A stretch of DNA of 64,000 bases from Acidobacteriota bacterium (GTDB taxonomy: Bacteria; Acidobacteriota; UBA6911; JACQSX01), in the NCBI GenBank assembly GCA_016211105.1, contig JACQSX010000016.1, positions 248,001-312,000 on the forward strand. Reading direction: 5' to 3'. The notes under the pieces were generated by a model, which had not been told where the DNA came from, ran no database searches, and worked only from the letters and a program-made list of their open reading frames with translations. The position numbers and the translations under genes are program-made. Positions 44,515 through 53,238 of this stretch are shown here, one piece after another (position 1 is the first letter of the stretch; the number at the start of each line of letters is the position of its first letter).

Positions 44515-45650
44515 TGGTCATGCTGCAGGATCTTCTCTACAAAAATGTCCGTGAAGGCGAACTGTACGAAAAACTTGAGGATAACCGAGTACGTTGTGTT
44601 GCGTGTGGGCATTGCTGCGCAATTCCAGACGGTCGCTCCGGGGTTTGCAAGGTGCGATATAACCGGAGTGGAACTCTCTATGTCCCCTGGGGTTACGTTG
44701 GTGGGGTGCAATGCGACCCGATTGAAAAGAAGCCCTTCTTTCACGCTCGTCCGGGAGCCTTAGCGTACAGCTTCGGGATGTTGGGTTGTGATCTGCATTG
44801 CGGCTACTGCCAGAATTGGGTGACGTCCCAGGCGCTTCGAGATCCCGCCGCCATCGTGCCGCCATTGCAAGTGACGCCGGAAGAATCGGTCCGAGAGGCT
44901 TTGCAACTGGGCGCCAAGGTCGTCGTCAGCACATACAACGAGCCGCTGATTACCGCTGAGTGGGCAGTGGCCATTTTCAAGGAGGCCCGCGAGGCCGGCT
45001 TATTGACCGCCTTTGTGTCAAATGGCAATGGGACACCGCAGGTGCTGGAATACTTGCGACCGTGGGTTGATCTGTACAAAGTTGACCTGAAGAGTTTCGA
45101 TGATCGCCGCTACCGCCAGTTGGGCGGGCGGCTGCAACCGATCCTGGATACCATTGATCGGCTTCATGAGGCGGGTTTTTGGGTAGAGATCGTCACGCTA
45201 TTGATACCGGGTTTCAACGACTCTCAAGACGAGTTGAAAAGGCTGGTGAGCTTTTTGGCAAGCGTGTCGCCTGATATCCCGTGGCACGTGACTGCATTTC
45301 ACAAGGACTACAAGATGACGGGTCCGGAGAATACCCAGCCGGAGATGCTCATGCGGGCTGCCGCAATTGGGAAGAGAGCCGGCTTGCATTACGTTTATGC
45401 GGGAAATCTACCTGGCATGGTGGGCGACCTAGAAAATACCCGCTGCCCGAATTGCAACGAGCTCCTCATAGAACGCCACGGCTACCTGATTACGGGCTAT
45501 CGCCTCGCCTCGACTGGATGTTGCCCATCGTGTGGTACCGGTATCCCGGGGCGGTGGGCTACATCGTTCGAAGGACAGGCCAGCGCCCGCCCGTTTATCC
45601 CGACCGCACGTGCCCGGTCCAGTCTGCTTCATCTGCCCGAAACTCTCTAG
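44514..45650 (+). CDS. amrS: AmrS-like radical SAM enzyme of the AmmeMemoRadiSam group
   Basis: 378 aa. Radical SAM cluster GCDLHCGYCQNW (Cx3Cx2C) near residue 93, preceded by an N-terminal cysteine region (RVRCVACGHCCAIPDGRSGV) and KPFFHARPGALAYSFGMLGC, exactly the AmmeMemoRadiSam arrangement. VVVSTYNEPLITAEWAVAIF and VDLYKVDLKSFDDRRYRQLG follow. The C-terminus has two further CxxC pairs (RCPNCNELL; GCCPSCGTG), a rubredoxin-like zinc knuckle. The reaction is not established here. Usual partners AmrA and AmrB (Memo-like) are not within the window, so it is orphaned locally. Confidence 0.85.
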   Translation: MVMLQDLLYKNVREGELYEKLEDNRVRCVACGHCCAIPDGRSGVCKVRYNRSGTLYVPWGYVGGVQCDPIEKKPFFHARPGALAYSFGMLGCDLHCGYCQNWVTSQALRDPAAIVPPLQVTPEESVREALQLGAKVVVSTYNEPLITAEWAVAIFKEAREAGLLTAFVSNGNGTPQVLEYLRPWVDLYKVDLKSFDDRRYRQLGGRLQPILDTIDRLHEAGFWVEIVTLLIPGFNDSQDELKRLVSFLASVSPDIPWHVTAFHKDYKMTGPENTQPEMLMRAAAIGKRAGLHYVYAGNLPGMVGDLENTRCPNCNELLIERHGYLITGYRLASTGCCPSCGTGIPGRWATSFEGQASARPFIPTARARSSLLHLPETL

Positions 45651-45763
45651 TGACCGGTTGCGCGATGGGGAGTTAACCTTTATGACAGATGTTACGCAAT
45701 CTTTTGTTCTAAGGGAGGACACTTTTTCGTCATCTGAAGCACACAAACCGAAGGAACGGAAGC

Positions 45764-47542
45764 TCACCAAGCGGAAGCTCGACCGCCTTCGCGAGGATCC
45801 GCTCCACCCCTTAAGACTTTCGTCACAGGATCAATCTGGATTCCCTGCACACTCCCTATCTCAGCGCTCTGGATGGAATGACCGCGCCCTTTCAATTCCC
45901 GCACCACCCCGGGATCTAGATAACCCTCTTCGGCCGAAATTTCGCCGTAAGTAAAATCTTCCACATACTTGAGACCGTCTTTGACTGCGTTGTAAGCGTA
46001 TGCGATCGCTGCGCGCGGAGCAGAAATAGCTTCCTGAATATTCATGCCGTAATCGATCACACTGATGATCGTCTGGGCTTGGGTCTGCCAGATTGTTTCC
46101 GCTCCTGCTGCGCCCAGTGCCAGCACCGGCTTTCCTTCTCGTGTAATGAGCATCGGGGCCACCGGATGACGCAGACGTTTTCCCGGTTGAAAATTGTTCG
46201 GCCCGTTAGAGCGGAACAGGCGCATTCCGTTATTAAAAAGGACACCGGTGTCGCCGAACACCACTCCACAGCCAAACCCCCTCAATAGGGTTTGGATCAC
46301 CGACACCACATTGCCGGTCCCATCGGCCGTGGCGAAAGCCGTGGTGTTGCCGCCGCGCTCGGCAATACTGGCAGCCGGAACTCGCACCGCCGCTTTTTGC
46401 ATGCTAATGCGTTTGCGTTGTTCCTCTGCATGCTCTTGGGAAATCAATCGCGCGGTGAAATCCGGCACGAAAGCTGGATCCCCGAGGTACGCCATTTCAT
46501 CCGCCGAAGCCAGCTTGGAGGCCTCACTGAAAACATGAATCAGGTCGGCCGAAAAGCGGCCCATGGATTTCAGGTCATAACCCTCCAGAATTTTCAAAGT
46601 CTGCAGAGCCGTGGGACCGGAGCTTGGAGCTGGTGACGCATAAATCTGATATCCACGATAACTAATCGAGCTGGGTTTCTCCCAACGCGCTTGATAGCGC
46701 GCAAAGTCCTCTTTGGTAAAAAAGCCATTGTTCTCCTGAGAGAATTTCACGAAGGCATCAGCAATCTCCCCCCGGTAAAACACGTCGGGACCTTGAGCGG
46801 CTATCTTCTTTAGCGTCCGCGCCAAGTCCTTCTGAACCAGAATCTCTCCAGGAGCGAGAACTCTTCCACCGGGAAGAAAGATGCGGGCGCTCGTCTGAAA
46901 ACGCCGAAACTTACTCCGCTGAAACGGCCAGCGATCCGCCCTCACGTCGATCTCCGAGCTTGTTCGAATGAAGTTACTCAATTCGTTGTCGACTGGGAAT
47001 CCATTTTCAGCGTATTCGATAGCTGGCTGCAATACTGTAGCCAGTGATAACTTGCCGTATTTCTTCACTGCTTCCGCCCAACCCGCTACCGCCCCGGGCA
47101 CAAGAGCGGCCAGAATCCCAGCCTCTTTTGTCTCTTCATTCATTCGCTCAGGGTATACCAGAGAAGGCGTGGTTCCCCAATAATCCAGGGTTATCAATTC
47201 GCCCGTAGCCGCAATATACAGGTTCATTGCCCCCGTCGCACCCAATCCGGACATTTCCGGCTGTACCACACCGAGGGCTGCAGCGGTAGCGACCGCTGCA
47301 TCGACTGCGTTTCCTCCCTGGGCCAAGATACGCATTCCAGCTTCGGTAGCCAGCGGATGGGAAGACGCGACCGCTCCGCGCCGGCCCATTGCCGGATCAT
47401 TGATCGGGAATCGGTAGACCTTCTTCACATCCTTTCCGGTGACCAAGCTGCTCGCCGCCGGCGTGCCAGCGCTCTCACTGTGCGGCTTCCCGCAACCGAC
47501 CCAGAGTAACAACAGCGCAAAAAGTGCCACAAAGCGTTTCAT
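45764..47542 (-). CDS. ggt: Gamma-glutamyltransferase (probable lipoprotein)
   Basis: Periplasmic Ntn-hydrolase that cleaves gamma-glutamyl amides such as glutathione. Signal sequence MKRFVALFALLLLWVGC with a Cys just after a Gly suggests a lipoprotein, although Trp at -3 is unusual. Large-chain marks: SSHPLATEAGMRILAQGGNA, VDAAVATAAALGVVQPEMSG. Small chain begins at the nucleophile Thr in ERGGNTTAFATADGTGNVVS, then FGCGVVFGDTGVLFNNGMRL and RHPVAPMLITREGKPVLALG. 592 aa before processing. AAAGGT precedes the ATG. A TATACT box on the minus strand at 47740-47735 may be its -10. Confidence 0.92.
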   Translation of the reverse strand: MKRFVALFALLLLWVGCGKPHSESAGTPAASSLVTGKDVKKVYRFPINDPAMGRRGAVASSHPLATEAGMRILAQGGNAVDAAVATAAALGVVQPEMSGLGATGAMNLYIAATGELITLDYWGTTPSLVYPERMNEETKEAGILAALVPGAVAGWAEAVKKYGKLSLATVLQPAIEYAENGFPVDNELSNFIRTSSEIDVRADRWPFQRSKFRRFQTSARIFLPGGRVLAPGEILVQKDLARTLKKIAAQGPDVFYRGEIADAFVKFSQENNGFFTKEDFARYQARWEKPSSISYRGYQIYASPAPSSGPTALQTLKILEGYDLKSMGRFSADLIHVFSEASKLASADEMAYLGDPAFVPDFTARLISQEHAEEQRKRISMQKAAVRVPAASIAERGGNTTAFATADGTGNVVSVIQTLLRGFGCGVVFGDTGVLFNNGMRLFRSNGPNNFQPGKRLRHPVAPMLITREGKPVLALGAAGAETIWQTQAQTIISVIDYGMNIQEAISAPRAAIAYAYNAVKDGLKYVEDFTYGEISAEEGYLDPGVVRELKGRGHSIQSAEIGSVQGIQIDPVTKVLRGGADPREGGRASAW

Positions 47543-47897
47543 CGGATTACCTTTTCTTTCTGGATTTGGTTTCTCCCGAAATACCGTGTCTCCTGCTTAT
47601 TCCCAGTCATTCGACCCTGGATCCCTCCTGGGAGAGACTCCCGAAGACAAACGGACTGGCTTTGTTCGCCGAGCCGAAGGCCGCTTTGAGAGCCCTCATT
47701 GGGGATTTCCATTTTGGGTTTTTAACTGGCTCTCAGTATACATCTAATCGCCTTCCCTTTGGACAGTTTCAGCCCGTTTTCCCGGTTTTCACCCCAGACC
47801 GGTGAGGGTTGTTTTCTCCGGTCAGCACGACCAATAATTTCAAGTGCCAATCGGACGATGCACAGGTGATCTTCTCAGCGAGTTTAGGCTCGCTTTG
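47543..47897. other. Intergenic region upstream of ggt
   Basis: 355 bases between ggt and the thiolase stop. Holds an inverted repeat GACCGG/CCGGTC (47797-47802 and 47818-47823, 15-base loop) without a T run, and a minus-strand TATACT (47740-47735). No protein-like frame seen. Confidence 0.4.
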
Positions 47898-49109
47898 CTA
47901 TAACCGCTGGTAACGTTGGGCGTTTTCCAACAGCATCGCCATTGCGGTCTCGCGACGATCGCAGAGGGCCACAAGGCCGAAACGGGCTTCCCGCCGCTGC
48001 ATTTCATGGGTCAAGGTGACCACCATTTTGGTTCCAGCGGAACCCTCAGGACGCCCCGCCAGAGCGGCGCTTCCGTTGACGTTGACCTTGTCAGGATCCA
48101 GCCTTAACTCCCGTAGATAGGCCAGTGCCTCACCGAGAAAGCTTTCGTGCAGTTCGATCAGATCAATTTCTTTCAAATCTATTCCGGTGCGTGCCAGCAA
48201 CTTACGGATTGCCAATGTCGCGCCGATTTCCATGACCGAAGAGCTTGCTCCGGCGGTAGTAAAATCTAAGATTCGGCAGGCGGGGAAGCGTTGGATGTGG
48301 CGAAAACTCTGCTGGTTGGTGACCAAGAGTGCCGCTGCGCAACGCAGCGATCCTGAGACGTGTTCAAGATCTGGCATGTCGTCGTGCTCGACGCCAGTTG
48401 TCACGGATTGCAGGTTTGCAGCAACCTGGTTGTCGAAGATGAGTTCGTCCTGCTCCACCCACTGGACGTGGCCGTTCTGGTCGCTCACCGGCAGCGGGAC
48501 AATCTCAGAAGCCAACCTGCCTTCTCGGCATGCGTGTTGGAACCGGTTCCAGTTCTGCAGCACGTACCGGCGCTGTTCTGGGACGCGGATCGAATACTGG
48601 CGAGCCAGATCGTTCTGATTCGGTGCTGTTTTTCCGATGAGATCGTCCAAAATCGGATGCCCATATTCATGTCGCGGTGTGCGGCATTCCTTCCTAGGAC
48701 AACCTGCGCTTGTGGGATGGTCGCTGTGCGGTGGCAGGTAGGGGAGGTTGCGCTCTAATCCTGCAGCAATGACGTGAGAGGCCTCGTCAAGTTGAATTGC
48801 TTGCGCTGCGTTGACAATTGCTTGCAAGCCCGCCCCGCATGTCTGGTCGATGGTATAGGCGGAAGTGTCGCGTGGGATTCCGCCGAAATGCGATACTCGG
48901 CGGGCTAAGTTGGACCCTTCGGCAATGCCGACCGCGCATCCGAAGATTAGGCCGTCGATATTGGCTGCGGCCAATTCGGCCGCGTGCAGCGTCCCCTTAA
49001 CCGCGGCCGCACCGAGATCAACAGGCGTCGGCGATGTGGGCAAACCGCCCCATGCGCCGAGGGGGGTCCGCATAGGCGCAATGATGTAAACCGATTTCTT
49101 CAGCGGCAT
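47898..49109 (-). CDS. Thiolase-family protein with altered active-site motifs
   Basis: 403 aa with a recognisable thiolase fold: start KKSVYIIAPMRTPLGAWGG, nucleophile Cys in TIDQTCGAGLQAIVNAAQAI, C-terminal VNVNGSAALAGRPEGSAGTK and FGLVALCDRRETAMAMLLE. Three normally invariant sites differ: the NEAFA loop reads HESFL, the GHP motif reads GRP (catalytic His lost), and the GGG after the second Cys reads DRR. The loop normally like NxSxxxDGAA reads VSGSLRCAA. The frame is otherwise open. It may be a degraded beta-oxidation thiolase or a paralogue with another chemistry. No strong ribosome site. Confidence 0.75.
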   Translation of the reverse strand: MPLKKSVYIIAPMRTPLGAWGGLPTSPTPVDLGAAAVKGTLHAAELAAANIDGLIFGCAVGIAEGSNLARRVSHFGGIPRDTSAYTIDQTCGAGLQAIVNAAQAIQLDEASHVIAAGLERNLPYLPPHSDHPTSAGCPRKECRTPRHEYGHPILDDLIGKTAPNQNDLARQYSIRVPEQRRYVLQNWNRFQHACREGRLASEIVPLPVSDQNGHVQWVEQDELIFDNQVAANLQSVTTGVEHDDMPDLEHVSGSLRCAAALLVTNQQSFRHIQRFPACRILDFTTAGASSSVMEIGATLAIRKLLARTGIDLKEIDLIELHESFLGEALAYLRELRLDPDKVNVNGSAALAGRPEGSAGTKMVVTLTHEMQRREARFGLVALCDRRETAMAMLLENAQRYQRL

Positions 49110-49183
49110 GACTTTGCGATGGAACGCCTTTCGCCATATACAACCGCCGTTCCGTTCAATTTGCGAACCGACCTGAAGAACTT

Positions 49184-50347
49184 TCAGTTTCTGCTGTAAA
49201 CGATTTGCCCTGCTACGATGGTTTTTTCTACTTTCATGGTTTCATTGAGCAGAACGAGATCGGCGTCAGCACCTTTGGTAACGGTCCCCTTCCGATCCGC
49301 TACTCCCAGCGCCTCGGCGGCATTGTAGCTAGCCATCCGAAAAATGGCGGTTCGTGCTAGGTGCGTCCAGCTCAGGCAGTTCCGCACAGCCAAATCCATC
49401 GTGAGCGTACTGCCAGCCAGGCGGCCCTCCTGGTCATGACAGACGCCATTCTTTACAAAGACGGTCAAAGTGCCGAAGCGATGCTCTCCATCGGGCATTC
49501 CAGCCGCGCTGATGCAATCCGTGGCCAGGACGGCTCGAGTGGGCTCCTTGACTTTCAACAGCATCTCCACCACGGCGGGATGAACATGAGTCCCATCAGC
49601 GATGACACTGGCTCGCATTCGCGTCTCTGTAAGTATTATTCCCACTAGTCCTGGCTCGCGGTGATGGAAATCGCGCATCGCATTAAAGACATGCGTGGCG
49701 AAGTCACAACCGGCTCGCATTGCCTCGAGGGCTTGCTCGTAGGTAGCATCAGAATGCCCCATGGACACAATCGGGAGCACACCCCGCGCGTACTTGATCA
49801 GGTCTAGGCTCCCAGGCAATTCAGGTGCGAGGGTTAGGTAAACAATGCGTCCATTGGCTGCATCTTGTAGTTTCTGGAAATATTCCACCTTGGGAATCTT
49901 GACACCATTGACCGGGTGTGCGCCCCGTTTGACTGGATTGATAAAGGGACCTTCCAGGTGAATGCCGAGGGCCGCCGCCCCATCGAGTGGCTTCTCTAAC
50001 GCGCGGCCCAGAGCATTGAGTGATTGCACCAGTTCTCGTTGTGGAGCGGTGATAACCGTAGGCAAAAATCCGGTCACTCCGAACCGCGCCAGCGTAGTGG
50101 AGACCGTATCCAAGCCGAGTTCTGCCACCTGGGAAGCGTCGACTCCACCTGCTCCGTTGACCTGCAGGTCGATGAATCCTGGCGCCACGATATCTGCGGC
50201 GATACGCGAACCTCCTTGCGAATGGAAACTCTGGGCGGGAACGACTTGGCTGATGTATCGCCCTTCCACCTCCACGATGATGTCTCGGAGTTCCTCAAAC
50301 GGCGTGACCACCGATTTGGCTTCAATGACCAACTTCTTGCTGCCCAT
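49184..50347 (-). CDS. nagA: N-acetylglucosamine-6-phosphate deacetylase
   Basis: Amino-sugar catabolism and cell-wall recycling: GlcNAc-6-P to GlcN-6-P + acetate. 387 aa. Seen: DIVAPGFIDLQVNGAGGVDA, LGIHLEGPFINPVKRGAHP (metal Glu), VSMGHSDATYEQALEAMRAG, ATHVFNAMRDFHHREPGLVG, VIADGTHVHPAVV and the catalytic Asp in VLATDCISAAGMPDGEH. The family's leading HxH is replaced by LQVNG, as in other NagA. GGAAGGG before the ATG. Follows the DUF4398 lipoprotein gene by 19 bases. Confidence 0.93.
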   Translation of the reverse strand: MGSKKLVIEAKSVVTPFEELRDIIVEVEGRYISQVVPAQSFHSQGGSRIAADIVAPGFIDLQVNGAGGVDASQVAELGLDTVSTTLARFGVTGFLPTVITAPQRELVQSLNALGRALEKPLDGAAALGIHLEGPFINPVKRGAHPVNGVKIPKVEYFQKLQDAANGRIVYLTLAPELPGSLDLIKYARGVLPIVSMGHSDATYEQALEAMRAGCDFATHVFNAMRDFHHREPGLVGIILTETRMRASVIADGTHVHPAVVEMLLKVKEPTRAVLATDCISAAGMPDGEHRFGTLTVFVKNGVCHDQEGRLAGSTLTMDLAVRNCLSWTHLARTAIFRMASYNAAEALGVADRKGTVTKGADADLVLLNETMKVEKTIVAGQIVYSRN

Positions 50348-50366
50348 CCCTTCCAGCCTCGGATCT

Positions 50367-50954
50367 TTATCGTTTTTTCTCTTCGTTCTTCTTTGTATTG
50401 CCGGCGTGAAGTAGCGAATCGAGATTGGCGCTGACCTGCTGTAACTTCTGTTGGATTGGTCCCTCCATGTTTTGCATCTCGTTGAATCGCCGTGCCACGA
50501 TTTTGTCTTTGTATATCTGCAGCAAGCCTTCTATCTCGAGAACCTCTTGCGCCAATCGGGGGCGTTCGGAAGCGTGCTCCGAACCAAGCGTTTCGATGGC
50601 CTTTCTTAGGTCGGGAAGCTGACGTTCGACGTCTGATTGAAAACTGGCACCTCGCTGCCTCTGGCTCGCCTCATTTTCCGAAGCCACCTCCGTAGCCTGT
50701 TCCGCTTTCGCTCGCGCTTCATTCGCGAGGTTACGGGCTTCTGAGTAGCTTTTCTCGGAAACCTTCAGAGAAGCCTCCGACAATAGCTCTTCGGCGTCGC
50801 GCAGCAACTCAGGCGCATAGAAATTGGCTTCCCGCTTTCTGGCGATTTCGATTTGCTTCTGAGCCTCCTCAAGCTCATCTTCAGGAGGCACTTGGCAGGC
50901 GGCCGCCAATGTCCAACAGCAAAGGAGGAGCCATGGTGCAAGACGTTTTCGCAT
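50367..50954 (-). CDS. DUF4398-like coiled-coil lipoprotein
   Basis: 195 aa. Signal peptide with lipobox MRKRLAPWLLLCCWTLAAAC, then a long helical, strongly charged region (EDELEEAQKQIEIARKREAN; YAPELLRDAEELLSEASLKV) resembling DUF4398 proteins of the outer envelope. No catalytic motif. Start placed at ATG 50954 rather than 50963 because it gives the better signal peptide. First gene of a small operon with nagA. Confidence 0.75.
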   Translation of the reverse strand: MRKRLAPWLLLCCWTLAAACQVPPEDELEEAQKQIEIARKREANFYAPELLRDAEELLSEASLKVSEKSYSEARNLANEARAKAEQATEVASENEASQRQRGASFQSDVERQLPDLRKAIETLGSEHASERPRLAQEVLEIEGLLQIYKDKIVARRFNEMQNMEGPIQQKLQQVSANLDSLLHAGNTKKNEEKKR

Positions 50955-50995
50955 CGAGAACAATAACTATAGCTCAAATATTCGGAAAGATAGCT

Positions 50996-51008
50996 TATAG
51001 TTAAAGGC
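50996..51008 (+). promoter_or_regulatory. TATAGT -10 element directly before lipB
   Basis: TATAGT at 50996-51001 ends 7 bases before the lipB ATG, so transcription would begin at or within one or two bases of the start codon. No clear -35 at 17-18 bases upstream (GCTCAA). Confidence 0.35.
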
Positions 51009-51752
51009 ATGCATGAGGTGGAACTGGTTTCGCTGCCTCGGATCCCCTACTTAGAGTGCTGGGGTCTGCAGCGCGAGCGAGTGATGCGATGCCGGCAGGA
51101 GGGAATAGGAGCGGTGATTTTCGTGGAGCACCCGCCCGTGATCACTTTGGGGCGCGCCGGTAAACGGAGTTCGTTGCTTGTAACCGAAGCCCAGTTACAA
51201 GCTGCCGGGATCGAACTGGTGCATGCCGATCGAGGAGGGGACATCACGTACCACGGGCCGGGGCAACTGGTGGTTTATCCTATTCTTAACCTCGCCCTGT
51301 GGAAGAAAGACGTGCATTGGTATTTGAGGGCGCTGGAGGAGGTCATCATAACCACTTTGTCAGACTTTGATATTATGGGATATCGCTCCTCGTTGGGGGC
51401 CGGTGTGTGGGCTGATCACCCCAACCACGGTCCCGCCAAGATCGCAAGCATCGGCATCCATTTGTCGCGATGGGTCACCTCCCATGGAGTGGCGCTGAAT
51501 GTTTGCAATTCTCTGGAACCTTTCCGATACATCGTGCCCTGCGGATTGACGGGCGTCCGTATCACATCGATGTCGAACCTATTGGGGCGAACGGTTGCGC
51601 GTCCGGCAGTGGAGACGACGCTGTGGGAGCATCTAATGGCACAATTTGATTTGAGTCCCTCAAGATGCGAGCAGCCAGCGACCCGGTCACTGGGTGCCTG
51701 CGATTCGCTTTCGGACAGAAGCTCGTCGGTTGGTCGAACTTCTGCAGGATGA
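51009..51752 (+). CDS. lipB: Lipoyl(octanoyl) transferase
   Basis: Moves octanoate from acyl carrier protein to lipoyl domains. 247 aa. Seen: VIFVEHPPVITLGRAGKRSS, HADRGGDITYHGPGQLVVYP, the catalytic Lys in GPAKIASIGIHLSRWVTSHG and Cys in FRYIVPCGLTGVRITSM. The last 35 residues after WEHLMAQFDL are poorly conserved and extend beyond most LipB. lipA follows after 27 bases. Lipoate is needed by pyruvate and 2-oxoglutarate dehydrogenases and the glycine cleavage system. Confidence 0.94.
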   Translation: MHEVELVSLPRIPYLECWGLQRERVMRCRQEGIGAVIFVEHPPVITLGRAGKRSSLLVTEAQLQAAGIELVHADRGGDITYHGPGQLVVYPILNLALWKKDVHWYLRALEEVIITTLSDFDIMGYRSSLGAGVWADHPNHGPAKIASIGIHLSRWVTSHGVALNVCNSLEPFRYIVPCGLTGVRITSMSNLLGRTVARPAVETTLWEHLMAQFDLSPSRCEQPATRSLGACDSLSDRSSSVGRTSAG

Positions 51753-51779
51753 TGTGATTGGCCGAGGATCCAACGGAAG

Positions 51780-52712
51780 ATGACTGACGATAAAAGCGGA
51801 ATGAACGGTTTTCCACCCGTGCTGGGGCTGAAGCGGCATCATCCGGAGTGGCTCAAGGTGAGGATTCCCGGCGGAGAGAAGTATCACCGATTGAAGTTGT
51901 TGATGCGGAATTTGGACCTGCACACGGTCTGCGAGGATGCTCTTTGCCCTAATATGGGAGAGTGCTGGGGGCGTGGTGTGGCGACATTGATGATCCTAGG
52001 CGACGTTTGTACTCGCGCGTGCCGGTATTGTGCTGTTACCTCAGGAAAGCCCAGGGGGCTGGATTTAAGTGAGCCTTTTAAGGTAGCCCAGGCGGTCAAG
52101 GCCATGGGATTGAGGCACGTCGTGGTAACCAGTGTGGATCGGGATGATTTAGCGGATGGGGGTGCAGAAATCTTCGCTTCCACAGTCACTGAAATTCGAA
52201 AGCAAAGTCCGGGTTGCGCCGTGGAAGTGCTGATTCCTGACTTTCGGGGCGATGAAGGCGCATTGCGGAGCGTCGTTCGGGCTGCTCCCGAAATCCTTGG
52301 CCACAATATCGAGACGGTGTCCCGCTTATATCGTGTCGCTCGCTCGGGCGGAAACTATGAGCGTTCCCTCACGGTTCTGCAGAGGGCCAAGAAATGGCAT
52401 CCCGATATGATCACAAAAACTGGAATCATGCTTGGCCTGGGCGAGAGGAAGGAAGAAGTCGTTGAGGTGATGCGGAATCTGGTGGAGGTCGGTGTGGATA
52501 TTTTGACCCTGGGCCAATACTTACAACCTACCAAGGGACATCTTCCGGTGGCTCGCTACTACCATCCGGACGAATTCAAGGAAATGAAAGCGATCGGTGA
52601 ATCGTTGGGCTTTGAACATGTGGAAGCTGGGCCGCTTGTGCGCAGTTCCTATCAGGCGGACAAGCAGTTTCAAGCTACAAAGTCGAATGTCGGTGTTTCG
52701 AACCAAGCCTGA
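51780..52712 (+). CDS. lipA: Lipoyl synthase
   Basis: Radical SAM sulfur insertion into octanoyl groups. Auxiliary cluster motif CEDALCPNMGEC (Cx4Cx5C) near residues 46-57 and radical SAM cluster CTRACRYCAV (Cx3Cx2C) near 77-84. Also HVVVTSVDRDDLADGGAEIF, ETVSRLYRVARSGGNYERSL, TKTGIMLGLGERKEEVVEVM and a C-terminal GPLVRSSYQADKQ with the third-cluster serine region. 310 aa. GGAAG precedes ATG 51780. Forms an operon with lipB. Confidence 0.96.
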   Translation: MTDDKSGMNGFPPVLGLKRHHPEWLKVRIPGGEKYHRLKLLMRNLDLHTVCEDALCPNMGECWGRGVATLMILGDVCTRACRYCAVTSGKPRGLDLSEPFKVAQAVKAMGLRHVVVTSVDRDDLADGGAEIFASTVTEIRKQSPGCAVEVLIPDFRGDEGALRSVVRAAPEILGHNIETVSRLYRVARSGGNYERSLTVLQRAKKWHPDMITKTGIMLGLGERKEEVVEVMRNLVEVGVDILTLGQYLQPTKGHLPVARYYHPDEFKEMKAIGESLGFEHVEAGPLVRSSYQADKQFQATKSNVGVSNQA

Positions 52713-52763
52713 AGCGGCTTGAGCAATCCGTTCATCTCGATCTAGAAAATTAAGGTTAGCAAG

Positions 52764-52771
52764 AGTATACT
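52764..52771. promoter_or_regulatory. AGTATACT palindrome / possible -10 before the Rrf2 gene
   Basis: Perfect 8-base palindrome containing TATACT, 27 bases before the Rrf2 ATG, flanked by CAAG (52760-52763) and TG. A repressor bound here would block the promoter; autoregulation is typical of Rrf2 proteins but not shown. Confidence 0.3.
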
Positions 52772-52797
52772 TGTAAAGCCGACTAAATTTATAGGGT

Positions 52798-53235
52798 ATG
52801 AGACTGACGGCTAGATCCGGGTATGCAATTCTTGCGTTGTTCCATCTTGCAAGCGACGGGGCAAACCGCCCGGTCCGGTCTCGCGCCATCGCTGAGCAGC
52901 AAAATATTCCCCACCGATTCCTTGAGCAGATCCTGCTCAACCTAAAGAAGGCGGGACTGGTACGCTCCTTCAGAGGAGCTAGGGGAGGTTATCAGTTAGC
53001 CGTGGCCCCTCGGGAAGTGACCTTAAAAGACGCCATCGAAGCGGTGGAGGGGAGCATCTACTTATTAGGGAGCCCTGAAAGCCGAGGGATGGAATCGGAG
53101 GGTGAGCGACGGCTTTTGCGGACAGTATGGGCAGGGATAGAAGAGAGTTTCATCAAAAGCTTGGGTTCCATTACTTTGGAGGACCTAAAGAATCGGCAAC
53201 AAGCGGAACGTAATGCGCCGCGGTACGGCGTTTGA
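52798..53235 (+). CDS. Rrf2-family transcriptional regulator
   Basis: 145-aa winged-helix regulator. MRLTARSGYAILALFHLASD and QQNIPHRFLEQILLNLKKAG, then LVRSFRGARGGYQLAVAPRE are standard Rrf2 DNA-binding features. The three-Cys cluster that binds Fe-S in IscR/NsrR is absent, so it is closer to CymR, the cysteine-metabolism repressor. That fits the next genes (cysM remnant, JAMM peptidase, sulfur-carrier fusion), which begin 3 bases after its stop. Upstream, a TATACT box (52766-52771) lies inside an AGTATACT palindrome (52764-52771) that could be its own operator. Confidence 0.88.
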   Translation: MRLTARSGYAILALFHLASDGANRPVRSRAIAEQQNIPHRFLEQILLNLKKAGLVRSFRGARGGYQLAVAPREVTLKDAIEAVEGSIYLLGSPESRGMESEGERRLLRTVWAGIEESFIKSLGSITLEDLKNRQQAERNAPRYGV

Positions 53236-53238
53236 TTT

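Noticed and set aside
44514..45650. Radical SAM gene as a pyruvate formate-lyase activating enzyme
   Set aside because: The N-terminal RCVACGHCC region, GMLGCDLHCGYCQNW spacing and C-terminal CxxC pairs fit the AmmeMemoRadiSam group; no glycyl-radical enzyme is nearby.
47797..47823. GACCGG/CCGGTC hairpin as a terminator of the thiolase gene
   Set aside because: Only 6 paired bases with a 15-base loop and no T run on either strand; kept only as a note in the intergenic entry.
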